From: UBA9980 sp964436235
GTDB taxonomy: Bacteria > Muiribacteriota > UBA9980
Reading direction: 5' to 3'
Assembly: GCA_964436235.1 (NCBI GenBank)
Contig: CAYTCW010000004.1
Coordinates: 4,880 to 68,879 of the forward strand
DNA: 64,000 nucleotides
Part shown: piece by piece, positions 44,910-53,654 of the stretch
Layout: each line of letters starts with the position of its first letter
Numbering within the stretch: position 1 is the first letter of the stretch
Notes under the pieces: model-generated
Database searches by the model: none
Seen by the model: the letters and a program-made list of their open reading frames with translations, nothing else
What the model was told of the DNA's origin: nothing
Made by a program: the position numbers and the translations under genes

Positions 44910-45003
44910 TTATCACCTTTGATTATTGAAAATAATTCTTATAATACAATCGATATATCGGCATATATTTCAAACGGCTTAATTTATGGTGCCGGTCATT
45001 AAT

Positions 45004-45330
45004 TTAAGAATTGAATCCGTTTTTTATTTTGATTATTTCGTCGCGTTTCGTTTTTAATATTTCGAGCGATTCGCCAAGGCCGTCAAGATCTCCTGCGCGT
45101 GCTTTATGTTCGATAGCTTTGGCTGTTTCGGCGATTTCGATAAAGCCGAGCTGCGAAGAAGACCCTTTTATTTTATGTGAGTGTTCGACGGTTTTTTTTG
45201 CGTCGGATGATTCTTTGGCGGTATAAAGCCCGGCGATATCTTCGTCGGTCGATTGTATCCAGGCGTCAACTAATTCGATGAATATCTCGATGTCGATATC
45301 TAATTCGGCCGCAAATTTATTAAAGTTCAT
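45004..45330 (-). CDS. Stand-alone Hpt phosphotransfer protein
   Basis: 108 residues from ATG 45330, five bases after AGAGG; a GTG at 45336 is the alternative. The four-helix Hpt domain carries the phospho-His in EHSHKIKGSSSQLG. It lies 32 bases behind the large hybrid kinase at 45363, which has two C-terminal receivers but no Hpt domain of its own, so it probably takes phosphate from that kinase and passes it to the receiver at 44541. Confidence 0.9.
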   Translation of the reverse strand: MNFNKFAAELDIDIEIFIELVDAWIQSTDEDIAGLYTAKESSDAKKTVEHSHKIKGSSSQLGFIEIAETAKAIEHKARAGDLDGLGESLEILKTKRDEIIKIKNGFNS

Positions 45331-45362
45331 ATACACCTCTATATTATAATTTAATATTAGCG

Positions 45363-48300
45363 CTATTTTTTTTCGTTAAGGACCCATTTTTTAATCATTT
45401 CGATCACGGTTTCTTTTTTAATCGGTTTGGCTATGTAGTCGTTCATTCCGGAATTAAGGCAGATATCACGGTCGCCTTTGATCACGTTAGCCGTCATCGC
45501 TATGATCGGAGTAAACTTATTGTTTATATTCTCGAATATCATTTCCCTTTCTTTTTTGCTGATTATATTCTCCGAATCGATTTGCATTATTATTTTATCG
45601 TGTTGTTTTTTTATCTGCCCGAGTTCGTACTCCCTTATTTGTTTGGTCGCAGTAATCCCGTCCATTACCGGCATCTGGATGTCCATAAAAATTATATTAT
45701 ACTTTTCATCGGACGGCGCCTTTTTAAAAAGTTCGACGGCGCTCTCGCCGTTTTCGGCTATATCGACATTGTATCCCGCGCTGGTAAGGATTATTTTAAC
45801 TAATTTCTGATTGACCGGATGGTCTTCGACGAGCATTACCTTCAGCGGGTAGTGTATTTCCGAAACCAGATCAGCGCTTGCGGGCGTTTCGGTTACGCCG
45901 GCCGAAGTGCGGATACGGCAGCTATCGGTTTGCGTCTCGGCTTTTATATTTTCTTTTAGGATTTTTGTTATGGTTTCAATGGTTTTCTGCCTTCTTATAG
46001 GTTTGGGTAAAAATCCGCTGAAGCCGGACTCTATGAACTTTTTGATATTCTTATCAAAAAGCGTTGAAAACGCTAACAGGGGAACGGTCCTTATCTTTTC
46101 GTCATGGTGTTTTCTGATTTTCAAGGCGGTTTCATAACCGTCCATTTCGGGCATCTGGATGTCGAGTACGACAGCGTCGTAATAATCGCCGCCGGCTTTT
46201 TTTTCTTCGATCAGTCCGATAGCCTCGCCGCCGCTCAATGCTCCGTCCGCCTTCAATCCGGATAATTTCAATATCCGCCCTAATATATCTATGTTAGCCT
46301 GATTGTCGTCTATGACCAGAATATTTTTATTTACTATCGATTCATCGTGCGCTTCAGCCTTTGCGGTTGCCGCGCCTGATTTTTTAAGCCATATCGTAAA
46401 ATGGAAGATGCTGCCGGAGCCGGAAATGCTTTCCACCCAGATTTCGCCTTTCATAAAATTAACTAATTTTTTGCATATCGACAGCCCGAGCCCGCTGCCT
46501 CCATATTTTCTGGTCACCGAACCGTCCGCCTGCTTGAAAGTTTCAAATATCATGTCAAGTTTGTCTTCGTTGATTCCGATGCCGGTGTCTTTTATGCAAA
46601 AGTGAAGTTTTACTTTATTCTGAGTTTCTTCGGCTTTATCTACCGAAAGTGAAATTTCGCCGCTTTCGGTAAATTTAGAAGAATTTCCGAGCAGGTTGAT
46701 TAAAATCTGCTTGACTTTAGTTATATCGCCGCAGTAATAAGAAGCTATTTCACTGTCGATATTGCATAAAATTTCAATGGGCTTGTTTATGACTATGAAG
46801 CCTATCATTTCACAGACTTCATAACAGGCGAGCTCCAGGTCGAAATCGATTTCTTCGAGCTCGAGTTTTCCCGATTCGATTTTTGAAAAATCAAGTATAT
46901 CGTTGATTAATTTTAATAAAATCATACTGCTGTTTTTAATGGTCTTTACGTAATCGAGCTGCTCTTCTTTGAGAGTTGTGTTGAGCAATACATCGGTAAA
47001 GCCTATTATTCCGTTAAGAGGCGTTCTTATTTCATGGCTTATATTGGCTAAAAATTCGCTTTTGGCGATATTGGCGTAATCGGCCTGTATTTTTGCGTAT
47101 TGAAGCTCGAACTCGGCTTTTTTGCGCTCCGTTATATCTTCTTTTACCGCGAGAAAATGAGTGACCATTCCGTTTTTATTTTTTATGGGCGATATTGAGG
47201 CGAATTCCCAGTAAAGTTCGCCGTTCTTCTTTTTATTATGAAGCTCGCCGTGCCATTCGCGGCCGGATATAACGGTGTTCCAGAGCTGTTTATAGGTTTC
47301 TGCCGGAACCTGGCCGGATTTGAGCACCCGAGGGTTTTTGCCTATCACTTCTTCGGGCGTATAGCCGGTCATATTACAAAATTTAGGATTTACGTATTCG
47401 ATATCGCCCTGTATATTGGTTATAACCACGGAGACGGGGCTCTGCTCGATGGCGTAAGACAATTTGCGCAGCTGTTCCTCGTTTTGCTTGCGGTCGGTAA
47501 TGTCTTCGAAGCTTTCTATAAAGCCGATATAATTGCCTTCATTGTCTTTTAAAATGCCCTTGTTTTTCAATATGGTTTTTAACATTCCGTCTTTGGTTAT
47601 GATAATGCTTTCCGTCGTTCTGGTTTTATTTTCCTGCTCTTCTTTCAAATCCGTTAATGGCATGCATTTATCGCGGCATAGAATGAAACATTTTTTGCCG
47701 ACGGCCTCCGCGGGAGTGTATCCGGTCAATTCGGCCGCCCGGTCGTTCCAGCTTGTTATGGTGCAGTTTTTATCCACGGTAAAAATGGCGCTCGGCGTTA
47801 CCTGGTAAATTAATTCGGCGTATTCTTTCGCCTCTTTCAGGCCGGTTTCGGCTTTTTTTCTTTCGGCTATTTCTTTTTGAAGCTCTTCGTTTATCTTTGC
47901 GAGTTCCGCGGTTCTTTCCCTGACGCGTTTTTCGAGTTTTTCATGCGCGCTGAGGACCTCTATTTCCATGCGGCATTGCTCGGTAATATTTTGAACTACG
48001 GCTAAGCCGAGTTTTTTGCCTAAAGGCTCTGCGGTTAAAACGCAATTTATAAGCACGTCGATAACCGTGCCGTCTTTTTTAATGTACTGGCATACGTAAT
48101 CTTTTATATGCCCGGCCTTTAAAAAATGCGGAGAAACTTCGGAAGATGAAAGTTTTTTGTGGTGGGGCGGTATTAAAAAATCGAAGCGCTTGCCCATTAC
48201 TTCGCCGCGGCTATAGCCCGTTTCTTCGAGCCATTTTGAATTAACGTCGCAGAAATTTCCTTCGGAATCGAATGAAAACATCATAACCGGCGATGAATTA

Positions 48301-48761
48301 TATAGATGCTTAAAGCGTTCTTCGCTCAATTCGAGTTCTTTCTGAAGTTTTTTTTCTATTTCGTTAGATAGATAATGGCGTTCCGCCGCATAGCATATCG
48401 AACGGACTAAAAACTTATTATTGACCTGGCCTTTAACTAAATAATTCTGCGCTCCCGCTTTTACGGCGTTTATTCCGGTAAGCTCGTCGTCGACGCCCGT
48501 AAGAACTATTATAGGCGTGTCTTTGCAATGTTTTAAAAGGCGGGTGAGCGTATTGAGCCCCGATTCATCAGGCAGCGAAAGGTCTAATAAAATAACGTCG
48601 AAAGTTTTTTTGGCGATTAATTCGATAGCGTCTTCAAGGCAGGATGCTTCGCTGATTTCAAAAGTAAAAATCGATTTTGAGTGGGAAAGCATAAGATTAA
48701 AAGTGCGGGTGTCTAAAGGATTATCTTCTACCAGCAATATTTTTATCGATTTTTCACTCAT
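45363..48761 (-). CDS. Hybrid kinase REC-PAS-PAS-PAS-HisKA-HATPase-REC-REC
   Basis: 1132 residues from ATG 48761, which has AAGGGAGA upstream; the longer frame to 48815 is unsupported. No membrane segment. Order: receiver (about 5-125, LLDLSLPD), three PAS domains (starts near residues 150, 310 and 430; the second carries CFILCRDKC), HisKA (NISHEIRTPLN), HATPase (DTGIGI, GGSGLGLS), receiver 2 (LDIQMPEMDG) and receiver 3 (MDIQMPVMDG, AKPI). The last receiver has a long insert between its acceptor and switch residues (GQIKKQHDKIIMQ). The three Cys in the second PAS could bind a metal or redox cofactor. The partner Hpt gene follows. Confidence 0.93.
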   Translation of the reverse strand: MSEKSIKILLVEDNPLDTRTFNLMLSHSKSIFTFEISEASCLEDAIELIAKKTFDVILLDLSLPDESGLNTLTRLLKHCKDTPIIVLTGVDDELTGINAVKAGAQNYLVKGQVNNKFLVRSICYAAERHYLSNEIEKKLQKELELSEERFKHLYNSSPVMMFSFDSEGNFCDVNSKWLEETGYSRGEVMGKRFDFLIPPHHKKLSSSEVSPHFLKAGHIKDYVCQYIKKDGTVIDVLINCVLTAEPLGKKLGLAVVQNITEQCRMEIEVLSAHEKLEKRVRERTAELAKINEELQKEIAERKKAETGLKEAKEYAELIYQVTPSAIFTVDKNCTITSWNDRAAELTGYTPAEAVGKKCFILCRDKCMPLTDLKEEQENKTRTTESIIITKDGMLKTILKNKGILKDNEGNYIGFIESFEDITDRKQNEEQLRKLSYAIEQSPVSVVITNIQGDIEYVNPKFCNMTGYTPEEVIGKNPRVLKSGQVPAETYKQLWNTVISGREWHGELHNKKKNGELYWEFASISPIKNKNGMVTHFLAVKEDITERKKAEFELQYAKIQADYANIAKSEFLANISHEIRTPLNGIIGFTDVLLNTTLKEEQLDYVKTIKNSSMILLKLINDILDFSKIESGKLELEEIDFDLELACYEVCEMIGFIVINKPIEILCNIDSEIASYYCGDITKVKQILINLLGNSSKFTESGEISLSVDKAEETQNKVKLHFCIKDTGIGINEDKLDMIFETFKQADGSVTRKYGGSGLGLSICKKLVNFMKGEIWVESISGSGSIFHFTIWLKKSGAATAKAEAHDESIVNKNILVIDDNQANIDILGRILKLSGLKADGALSGGEAIGLIEEKKAGGDYYDAVVLDIQMPEMDGYETALKIRKHHDEKIRTVPLLAFSTLFDKNIKKFIESGFSGFLPKPIRRQKTIETITKILKENIKAETQTDSCRIRTSAGVTETPASADLVSEIHYPLKVMLVEDHPVNQKLVKIILTSAGYNVDIAENGESAVELFKKAPSDEKYNIIFMDIQMPVMDGITATKQIREYELGQIKKQHDKIIMQIDSENIISKKEREMIFENINNKFTPIIAMTANVIKGDRDICLNSGMNDYIAKPIKKETVIEMIKKWVLNEKK

Positions 48762-48854
48762 CGGGGTCTCCCTTATAATTGATTTTTTTCCGGCCGTAAA
48801 TAAATGCAGCGGCAATCGCCCGGCCTTTGGTTCCGCGCCGCGCGCCGCTTAAAT

Positions 48855-51800
48855 TTATTGGATTTCTCCGAATCCCCGGAGTTTAGTTTCGGCTTTATAG
48901 CGGCTGAATTTATCTTCTAACGCTTCGTAAATTTTCATGGAGTTTTTAATTTCGCCGTTTTTTCCCATTTGCTCTAAAGCGTAAAGCGAAGCGGCAATTT
49001 CCGATGCGCTCGCGTTTAGAGCTGAGCCTTTCAGCCGGTGCGAACAATGTCTTAATCTGTCGGCGTTTTCTTCTTTAATCGCGCTTTCGATGTCTTTTAA
49101 ATATAGCGGCCAGGCTTCCAGAAACATTTTAATTATTTCCGACATTAAATGCGCGTCGCCGTCCATATTATCTTTTAAGGTTTCATAGTCGAAGACCTTT
49201 TCTGCTTCCGTAGAGTTATTTTTAGAATAAGAGCCGGTAAGCGCTAACGGTTTATTAGCGTCATTATTGCAATTAACGCAGCTGTCTTTCGCCGCTTCTT
49301 TTTCGCGGGCGGCTTCGATAGTCCGCCAGATAAGCGGCAGAAGCTCTCTTAATTTAACGGGCTTCGAAGTGTAAGCGTTCATTCCGGCTTTTATGCACGC
49401 GTCTTCGTCGTTTTTCATGGCGGCGGCCGTCATAGCTATTATCGGGATATTAATTCCGGCTTTTCTTATCCGGCGTGCGGCTTCGAGACCGTCCATCACC
49501 GGCATCTGAACGTCCATGAGCACCGCGTCGAAGCCGGAATTTTTAATTATATCCAGAGCCGCCGCTCCGTTTTCCGCAACCGTAATGCCGTGCCCCTTTT
49601 TTTCGCAAAAACTTTTTATCAGCTTAACGTTGAGAGGATTATCTTCTACGACAAGCAGGTCGAATTTCCGGTCGCCGAATTTAGAGGCTGCCGCGGTGTC
49701 GTCTTCGCGGTTATAATCATCGCATGGCGCTCCTTTTTTAAAGTCGATTTCGAATCCGAAAGCGCTGCCTTTGCCTTCCGAGCTTTTTACTTTTATTTTT
49801 TCGCCGCCCAATAAAGAAACCAGCTTATTAGATATCGCAAGGCCTAAGCCGCTTCCGCCGTATTTGCGGGTAATCGTTCCGTCCGCCTGGACGAATGGAG
49901 AAAAAATCAGTTCGAGCTTATCGGGCGCTATTCCGATTCCGTGATCGATAACTTCGAAGTTGATTTTGATTTTATCTTCGGTTTGCGAAACGAGTTTTAT
50001 TATCATTCTGATTTCGCCGGTTTCGGTAAATTTGATCGAATTGCTCACGAGGTTAAGTAAAATCTGGCGCAGCCTGTAAGGATCGCTGATTACATTGCAG
50101 ACGATTTCGCCGTCATACTCCCTGATCAAACCGAGGCCCTTTTCAATGGCCGCCGCGCGCGAAATATTAATTACCTCATCGGCTATTTCAAATAAATTAA
50201 ATTCGATGGCTTCGATATCTAAGCGGCCCGCCTCTATTTTTGAAAAGTCGAGTATATCGCTTATAAGCGTGGCGAGGATGCTGCTGCCCGTTTTAATATT
50301 TTTAATATAATCGAGTTGCTGCGAATCTAAGCCGGTTTCCTGAAGCATATCGGAAAAGCCGATGATAGCGTTCATCGGCGTTCTTATTTCATGGCTCATC
50401 ATCGCAAGAAATTCGCTCTTAGCCCGGTTGGCGCCGTCGGCGGCGTCTTTTGCGGCCTGAAGTTCCATTTCGGCGATTTTTCGCCGGGTGATATCCTGAA
50501 AATATATGGAAATGCCGTCCGTGGCGGGATAAACATTCATTTCGAACCATTTGTTAAAGGGCGGATAGAATTCGGTGAATACGGTTTTAACGGATTCGTA
50601 CATCGCTTTTTCAAATTCTTTATAGAATTTCAGCGTTAAAGTCTGCGGGAATATATCGGATAATTTTTTGCCTATCAGCTCTTCGCGTTTCGCGTTTAAA
50701 ATTTTTTCGGCGGCGGGGTTTACGTAAGTGAATTTAAGATCGCGGTCTATGGATAAAAAGCCGTCGGTTATGCTTTCGAGTATATTCGAAATATTCGAGC
50801 TTGAAATCCTGAGCTCGCCTTCTACTCTGTGGCGTTCCTTGATTTCAGCCGCGAGTTCGTTGTTGGTGGCGCAAAGTTCTAAAGTTCTCACGTCAACTTC
50901 GCTTTCGACCTTCATGGCGAATATCTGGAGTATTCTCACGATAATCGATATCAAAATAGTGACTAAAAGGCCGCTTAATGAAAGCGCCCAGATCATGCCG
51001 GTGCGAGCGCCGCCCGCGTATTTATGGCCGCCCGTCCAGACGAAGCGCCAGTCAAGACCGAAGATACTGAGGTTTTTAGAATAGGACAGCGCCGCCGGGT
51101 AGGTGTTGAAATTATCGTTGTAAATAGTTTTATTATCGCTGTTATCTACGACCGTAAGTTTAATTCCGGGCGCAAGATAGGCGGCCATGGAATTTTTAAT
51201 CATTTCTTCCGCGCTGTTGATAAAAATTATATATCCTTTTATTCCGGCGTTTCCGGCGGCCGGTTCTCCTTCGATAATAGGCACCACGCAATATATTACG
51301 GGCGGTTTAATTCCGGCTAAAGGCCGCGTTGAAAGAAATGCGTAGTATTTATTGAGCGGATGGCTTCTTAGAAATTTTTCGTTGGAGATTAAAATATTTT
51401 TAAGCTCCTTTACCGAAATGCCTTTGATCGATTCCGAAGGCGAAAAATATTTAAGCAGAAAAGCGTTATTTTCTTTTTTAAAGGTTTTAGACATAATTTC
51501 AGGCGCGAGTATATCGAAAAAGCCGCGCGTTTCAATGCGGCCGTCGGCGCCAAAGATCACCTTGCCGGGGTTCAAATTAATCAACCAGAGCATGGATGAG
51601 AAAAAATTTGAATTTTGAAGTATATTCGAAGATATTTTTTTATATACGCTGCCGCTGATATAGTCGGCCGCCGGCGTTTGAAAAAGAGAACTCAGATTTT
51701 TGAAGATGGCTTCGTTAAGTTCTATTTTACGCTCGAATTGAAGAGCGGAACGCTTCATGTCGTTTTTAAAGACGGTTTCCAGATCGGCGATGCGGTCATT

Positions 51801-51905
51801 ATATTCGACCGCGAAAAAAAGCGCGCTGAAAAAAATCCCGGATAAAGCGATAGCTAAGGGCGCGAGTCTGCTTTTTATTATGCCGTCGATAAAACTTTTT
51901 TTCAT
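48855..51905 (-). CDS. Membrane hybrid kinase CHASE-PAS-HisKA-HATPase-REC-Hpt
   Basis: 1016 residues. Two membrane helices (about 12-32 and 300-325) flank an extracytoplasmic CHASE-type ligand domain (FERKIELNEAIFKNLSSLF is typical of its start). Then coiled coil, PAS (about 370-480), HisKA (MMSHEIRTPMN), HATPase (VSNSIKF, DHGIGI, GGSGLGLA), receiver (MDVQMPVMDG, SKPV) and Hpt with CSHRLKGSALN. It contains every step up to Hpt, so it can feed the free receiver at 44541 directly. The core is the closest relative in the window of the truncated kinase at 1-1507. Confidence 0.93.
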   Translation of the reverse strand: MKKSFIDGIIKSRLAPLAIALSGIFFSALFFAVEYNDRIADLETVFKNDMKRSALQFERKIELNEAIFKNLSSLFQTPAADYISGSVYKKISSNILQNSNFFSSMLWLINLNPGKVIFGADGRIETRGFFDILAPEIMSKTFKKENNAFLLKYFSPSESIKGISVKELKNILISNEKFLRSHPLNKYYAFLSTRPLAGIKPPVIYCVVPIIEGEPAAGNAGIKGYIIFINSAEEMIKNSMAAYLAPGIKLTVVDNSDNKTIYNDNFNTYPAALSYSKNLSIFGLDWRFVWTGGHKYAGGARTGMIWALSLSGLLVTILISIIVRILQIFAMKVESEVDVRTLELCATNNELAAEIKERHRVEGELRISSSNISNILESITDGFLSIDRDLKFTYVNPAAEKILNAKREELIGKKLSDIFPQTLTLKFYKEFEKAMYESVKTVFTEFYPPFNKWFEMNVYPATDGISIYFQDITRRKIAEMELQAAKDAADGANRAKSEFLAMMSHEIRTPMNAIIGFSDMLQETGLDSQQLDYIKNIKTGSSILATLISDILDFSKIEAGRLDIEAIEFNLFEIADEVINISRAAAIEKGLGLIREYDGEIVCNVISDPYRLRQILLNLVSNSIKFTETGEIRMIIKLVSQTEDKIKINFEVIDHGIGIAPDKLELIFSPFVQADGTITRKYGGSGLGLAISNKLVSLLGGEKIKVKSSEGKGSAFGFEIDFKKGAPCDDYNREDDTAAASKFGDRKFDLLVVEDNPLNVKLIKSFCEKKGHGITVAENGAAALDIIKNSGFDAVLMDVQMPVMDGLEAARRIRKAGINIPIIAMTAAAMKNDEDACIKAGMNAYTSKPVKLRELLPLIWRTIEAAREKEAAKDSCVNCNNDANKPLALTGSYSKNNSTEAEKVFDYETLKDNMDGDAHLMSEIIKMFLEAWPLYLKDIESAIKEENADRLRHCSHRLKGSALNASASEIAASLYALEQMGKNGEIKNSMKIYEALEDKFSRYKAETKLRGFGEIQ

Positions 51906-51947
51906 AAAACGCCTTTTGTTGCAAAAATTATGATTAAATAACGCTTT

Positions 51948-53582
51948 TTAATTTTTTTTAATTATTTTTTGAAGCAGTTCGTCTAATTCTTTTATTTTAT
52001 AAGGTTTTGAAATCATAGCGCAAAATCCGTATTTTTCGTATTTAGACATTACCATTTCATTCGAAAATCCGCTTGCGGCTATCGCGCGGGGAGACTCGCC
52101 GCCGTCTTTCAATTTTTTAACCACTTCGGCCCCGCCCAGATCTCCCGGCACTATCAAATCGAGTATCATGGCGTCGAAAGGCCTGCCGGCGCCGGCGGCT
52201 TCCATATAAGAGCTCAAGGCTTCGCTGCCGTTTTTTACGGTGTGCACCTGATAACCCAAATGTTTTAATAAATTAGCGGTAACCTCGCGAACTATGCTTT
52301 CATCGTCCATGACTAATATTTTGTGGCCGTGATGGCTTCTGGTAAGCTTTTGAGCTTCGGCCGCGCCGCGCGCGTTTTCAGTTTTAAGCGATACCGGCAG
52401 CAGTACGTTAAAAGTTGAACCCCGGTGCTGGATTGATTCCGCCGTTATAATTCCGCCGTGTTTTCTGGCGATCGAATAAGACGCGGTAAGGCCGAGTCCG
52501 CTTCCGGACTGTCTTGTCGAAAAATACGGGTCGAATATTCTGGATATATTTTCCGGCGCTATACCGTCGCCTTCGTCTTTAAACGATATTTTGAGATATT
52601 TGCCGGCGGGTATATTCAGGGAACTCGCCGAATCTATTAATTCGTTGCTCGCCCCGATCGTTAAGTTGCCGCCGCCGGGCATGGCCTGCATGGCGTTAAT
52701 TACAAGATTGGTAATTAATTGCTTTATCTGGCCTTCGTCGATTTCGGCCGGCCAGAGTTCGTCGTTTATTTCGTAGGAAACCTTTACTTTAGAGCCGCGT
52801 ACAACGAAATCTACGGCCGGTTTTATGGTGTCGGAAACGTAAACGGTTTTTTTCACGGGCGCGCCGCCGCCGGAGAAAGTTCGGAACTGCGAAGTAAGGT
52901 CTTTTGCTTTGAAGACTATTTCTTCGGCGGTATTGAGAGCTTCCTGCGCCGGGCTGTCTTCGGCTATTATGAATTTCGCGTAAGATATATTGCCGGTTAT
53001 GCCCGTAAGCAGGTTGTTGAAATTGTGGGCTATTCCGCCGGCAAGAACGCCTAAAGATTCGAGTTTGCTTACTTTAAGCAGTTCTTCCTCCATTTTTTTG
53101 CGGTCAGATATATCACGAAAAACTAATATAGCCCCGTTTAATTTGCCGGAATCGTCGAAAATAGGCGCGCTCGTGGCGGAAAGATATTTTTCTTCGCCGG
53201 CGGGAGTTATAATAACGCTGTTATGTTCGAGGCCGACGGCCTGTCCGGTTTGGAAAGTTTTTTCGACGGGATTAGCGGCCGCTTCGCGGCTGGCGGCGTT
53301 TATCAGATTGAATTTTTCGCAAAGCGGCTTGCCGGCGGCGTCTCCGCCGCTGAAACCGCAAATTAAGGCGGCCATTTTATTGAAGAATATAACGCGCATG
53401 TCCGCATCGACCGCGATTACGCCTTCGCCTATGCTTTCAAGCATTTTTTCAAGCTCATTTTTGCGCGACGCGATAATTTTATATTCAGCTTTAAGTAAGG
53501 TTAACTCGTCTAAAAGCCGTTTCTTTTCGCCGATAAGCTCATCGATGGAAACTGCGCTTTCGCCGTTGATAATATCTTTCAT
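51948..53582 (-). CDS. PAS-containing histidine kinase with C-terminal receiver
   Basis: 544 residues from ATG 53582 (AGGTG eight bases upstream); a GTG at 53612 is the alternative. A short coiled coil and a PAS domain (about 50-165) precede an NtrB-like HisKA motif, IAHNFNNLLTGI, HATPase (INAMQAM, DEGDGI, GSGLGLT) and a receiver with LDLIVPGDLGG (acceptor Asp present, SKPY present). Soluble. The HNFNNLL variant is a different HisKA subtype from the other kinases here. It is encoded 72 bases behind the pyruvate kinase gene, on the same strand. Confidence 0.92.
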   Translation of the reverse strand: MKDIINGESAVSIDELIGEKKRLLDELTLLKAEYKIIASRKNELEKMLESIGEGVIAVDADMRVIFFNKMAALICGFSGGDAAGKPLCEKFNLINAASREAAANPVEKTFQTGQAVGLEHNSVIITPAGEEKYLSATSAPIFDDSGKLNGAILVFRDISDRKKMEEELLKVSKLESLGVLAGGIAHNFNNLLTGITGNISYAKFIIAEDSPAQEALNTAEEIVFKAKDLTSQFRTFSGGGAPVKKTVYVSDTIKPAVDFVVRGSKVKVSYEINDELWPAEIDEGQIKQLITNLVINAMQAMPGGGNLTIGASNELIDSASSLNIPAGKYLKISFKDEGDGIAPENISRIFDPYFSTRQSGSGLGLTASYSIARKHGGIITAESIQHRGSTFNVLLPVSLKTENARGAAEAQKLTRSHHGHKILVMDDESIVREVTANLLKHLGYQVHTVKNGSEALSSYMEAAGAGRPFDAMILDLIVPGDLGGAEVVKKLKDGGESPRAIAASGFSNEMVMSKYEKYGFCAMISKPYKIKELDELLQKIIKKN

Positions 53583-53654
53583 AGCCGTTACACCTGATTT
53601 ATTATTGCTCACTTAATTACTTGTGGTTATATTTTTATTTACCGTTTATTTTTA

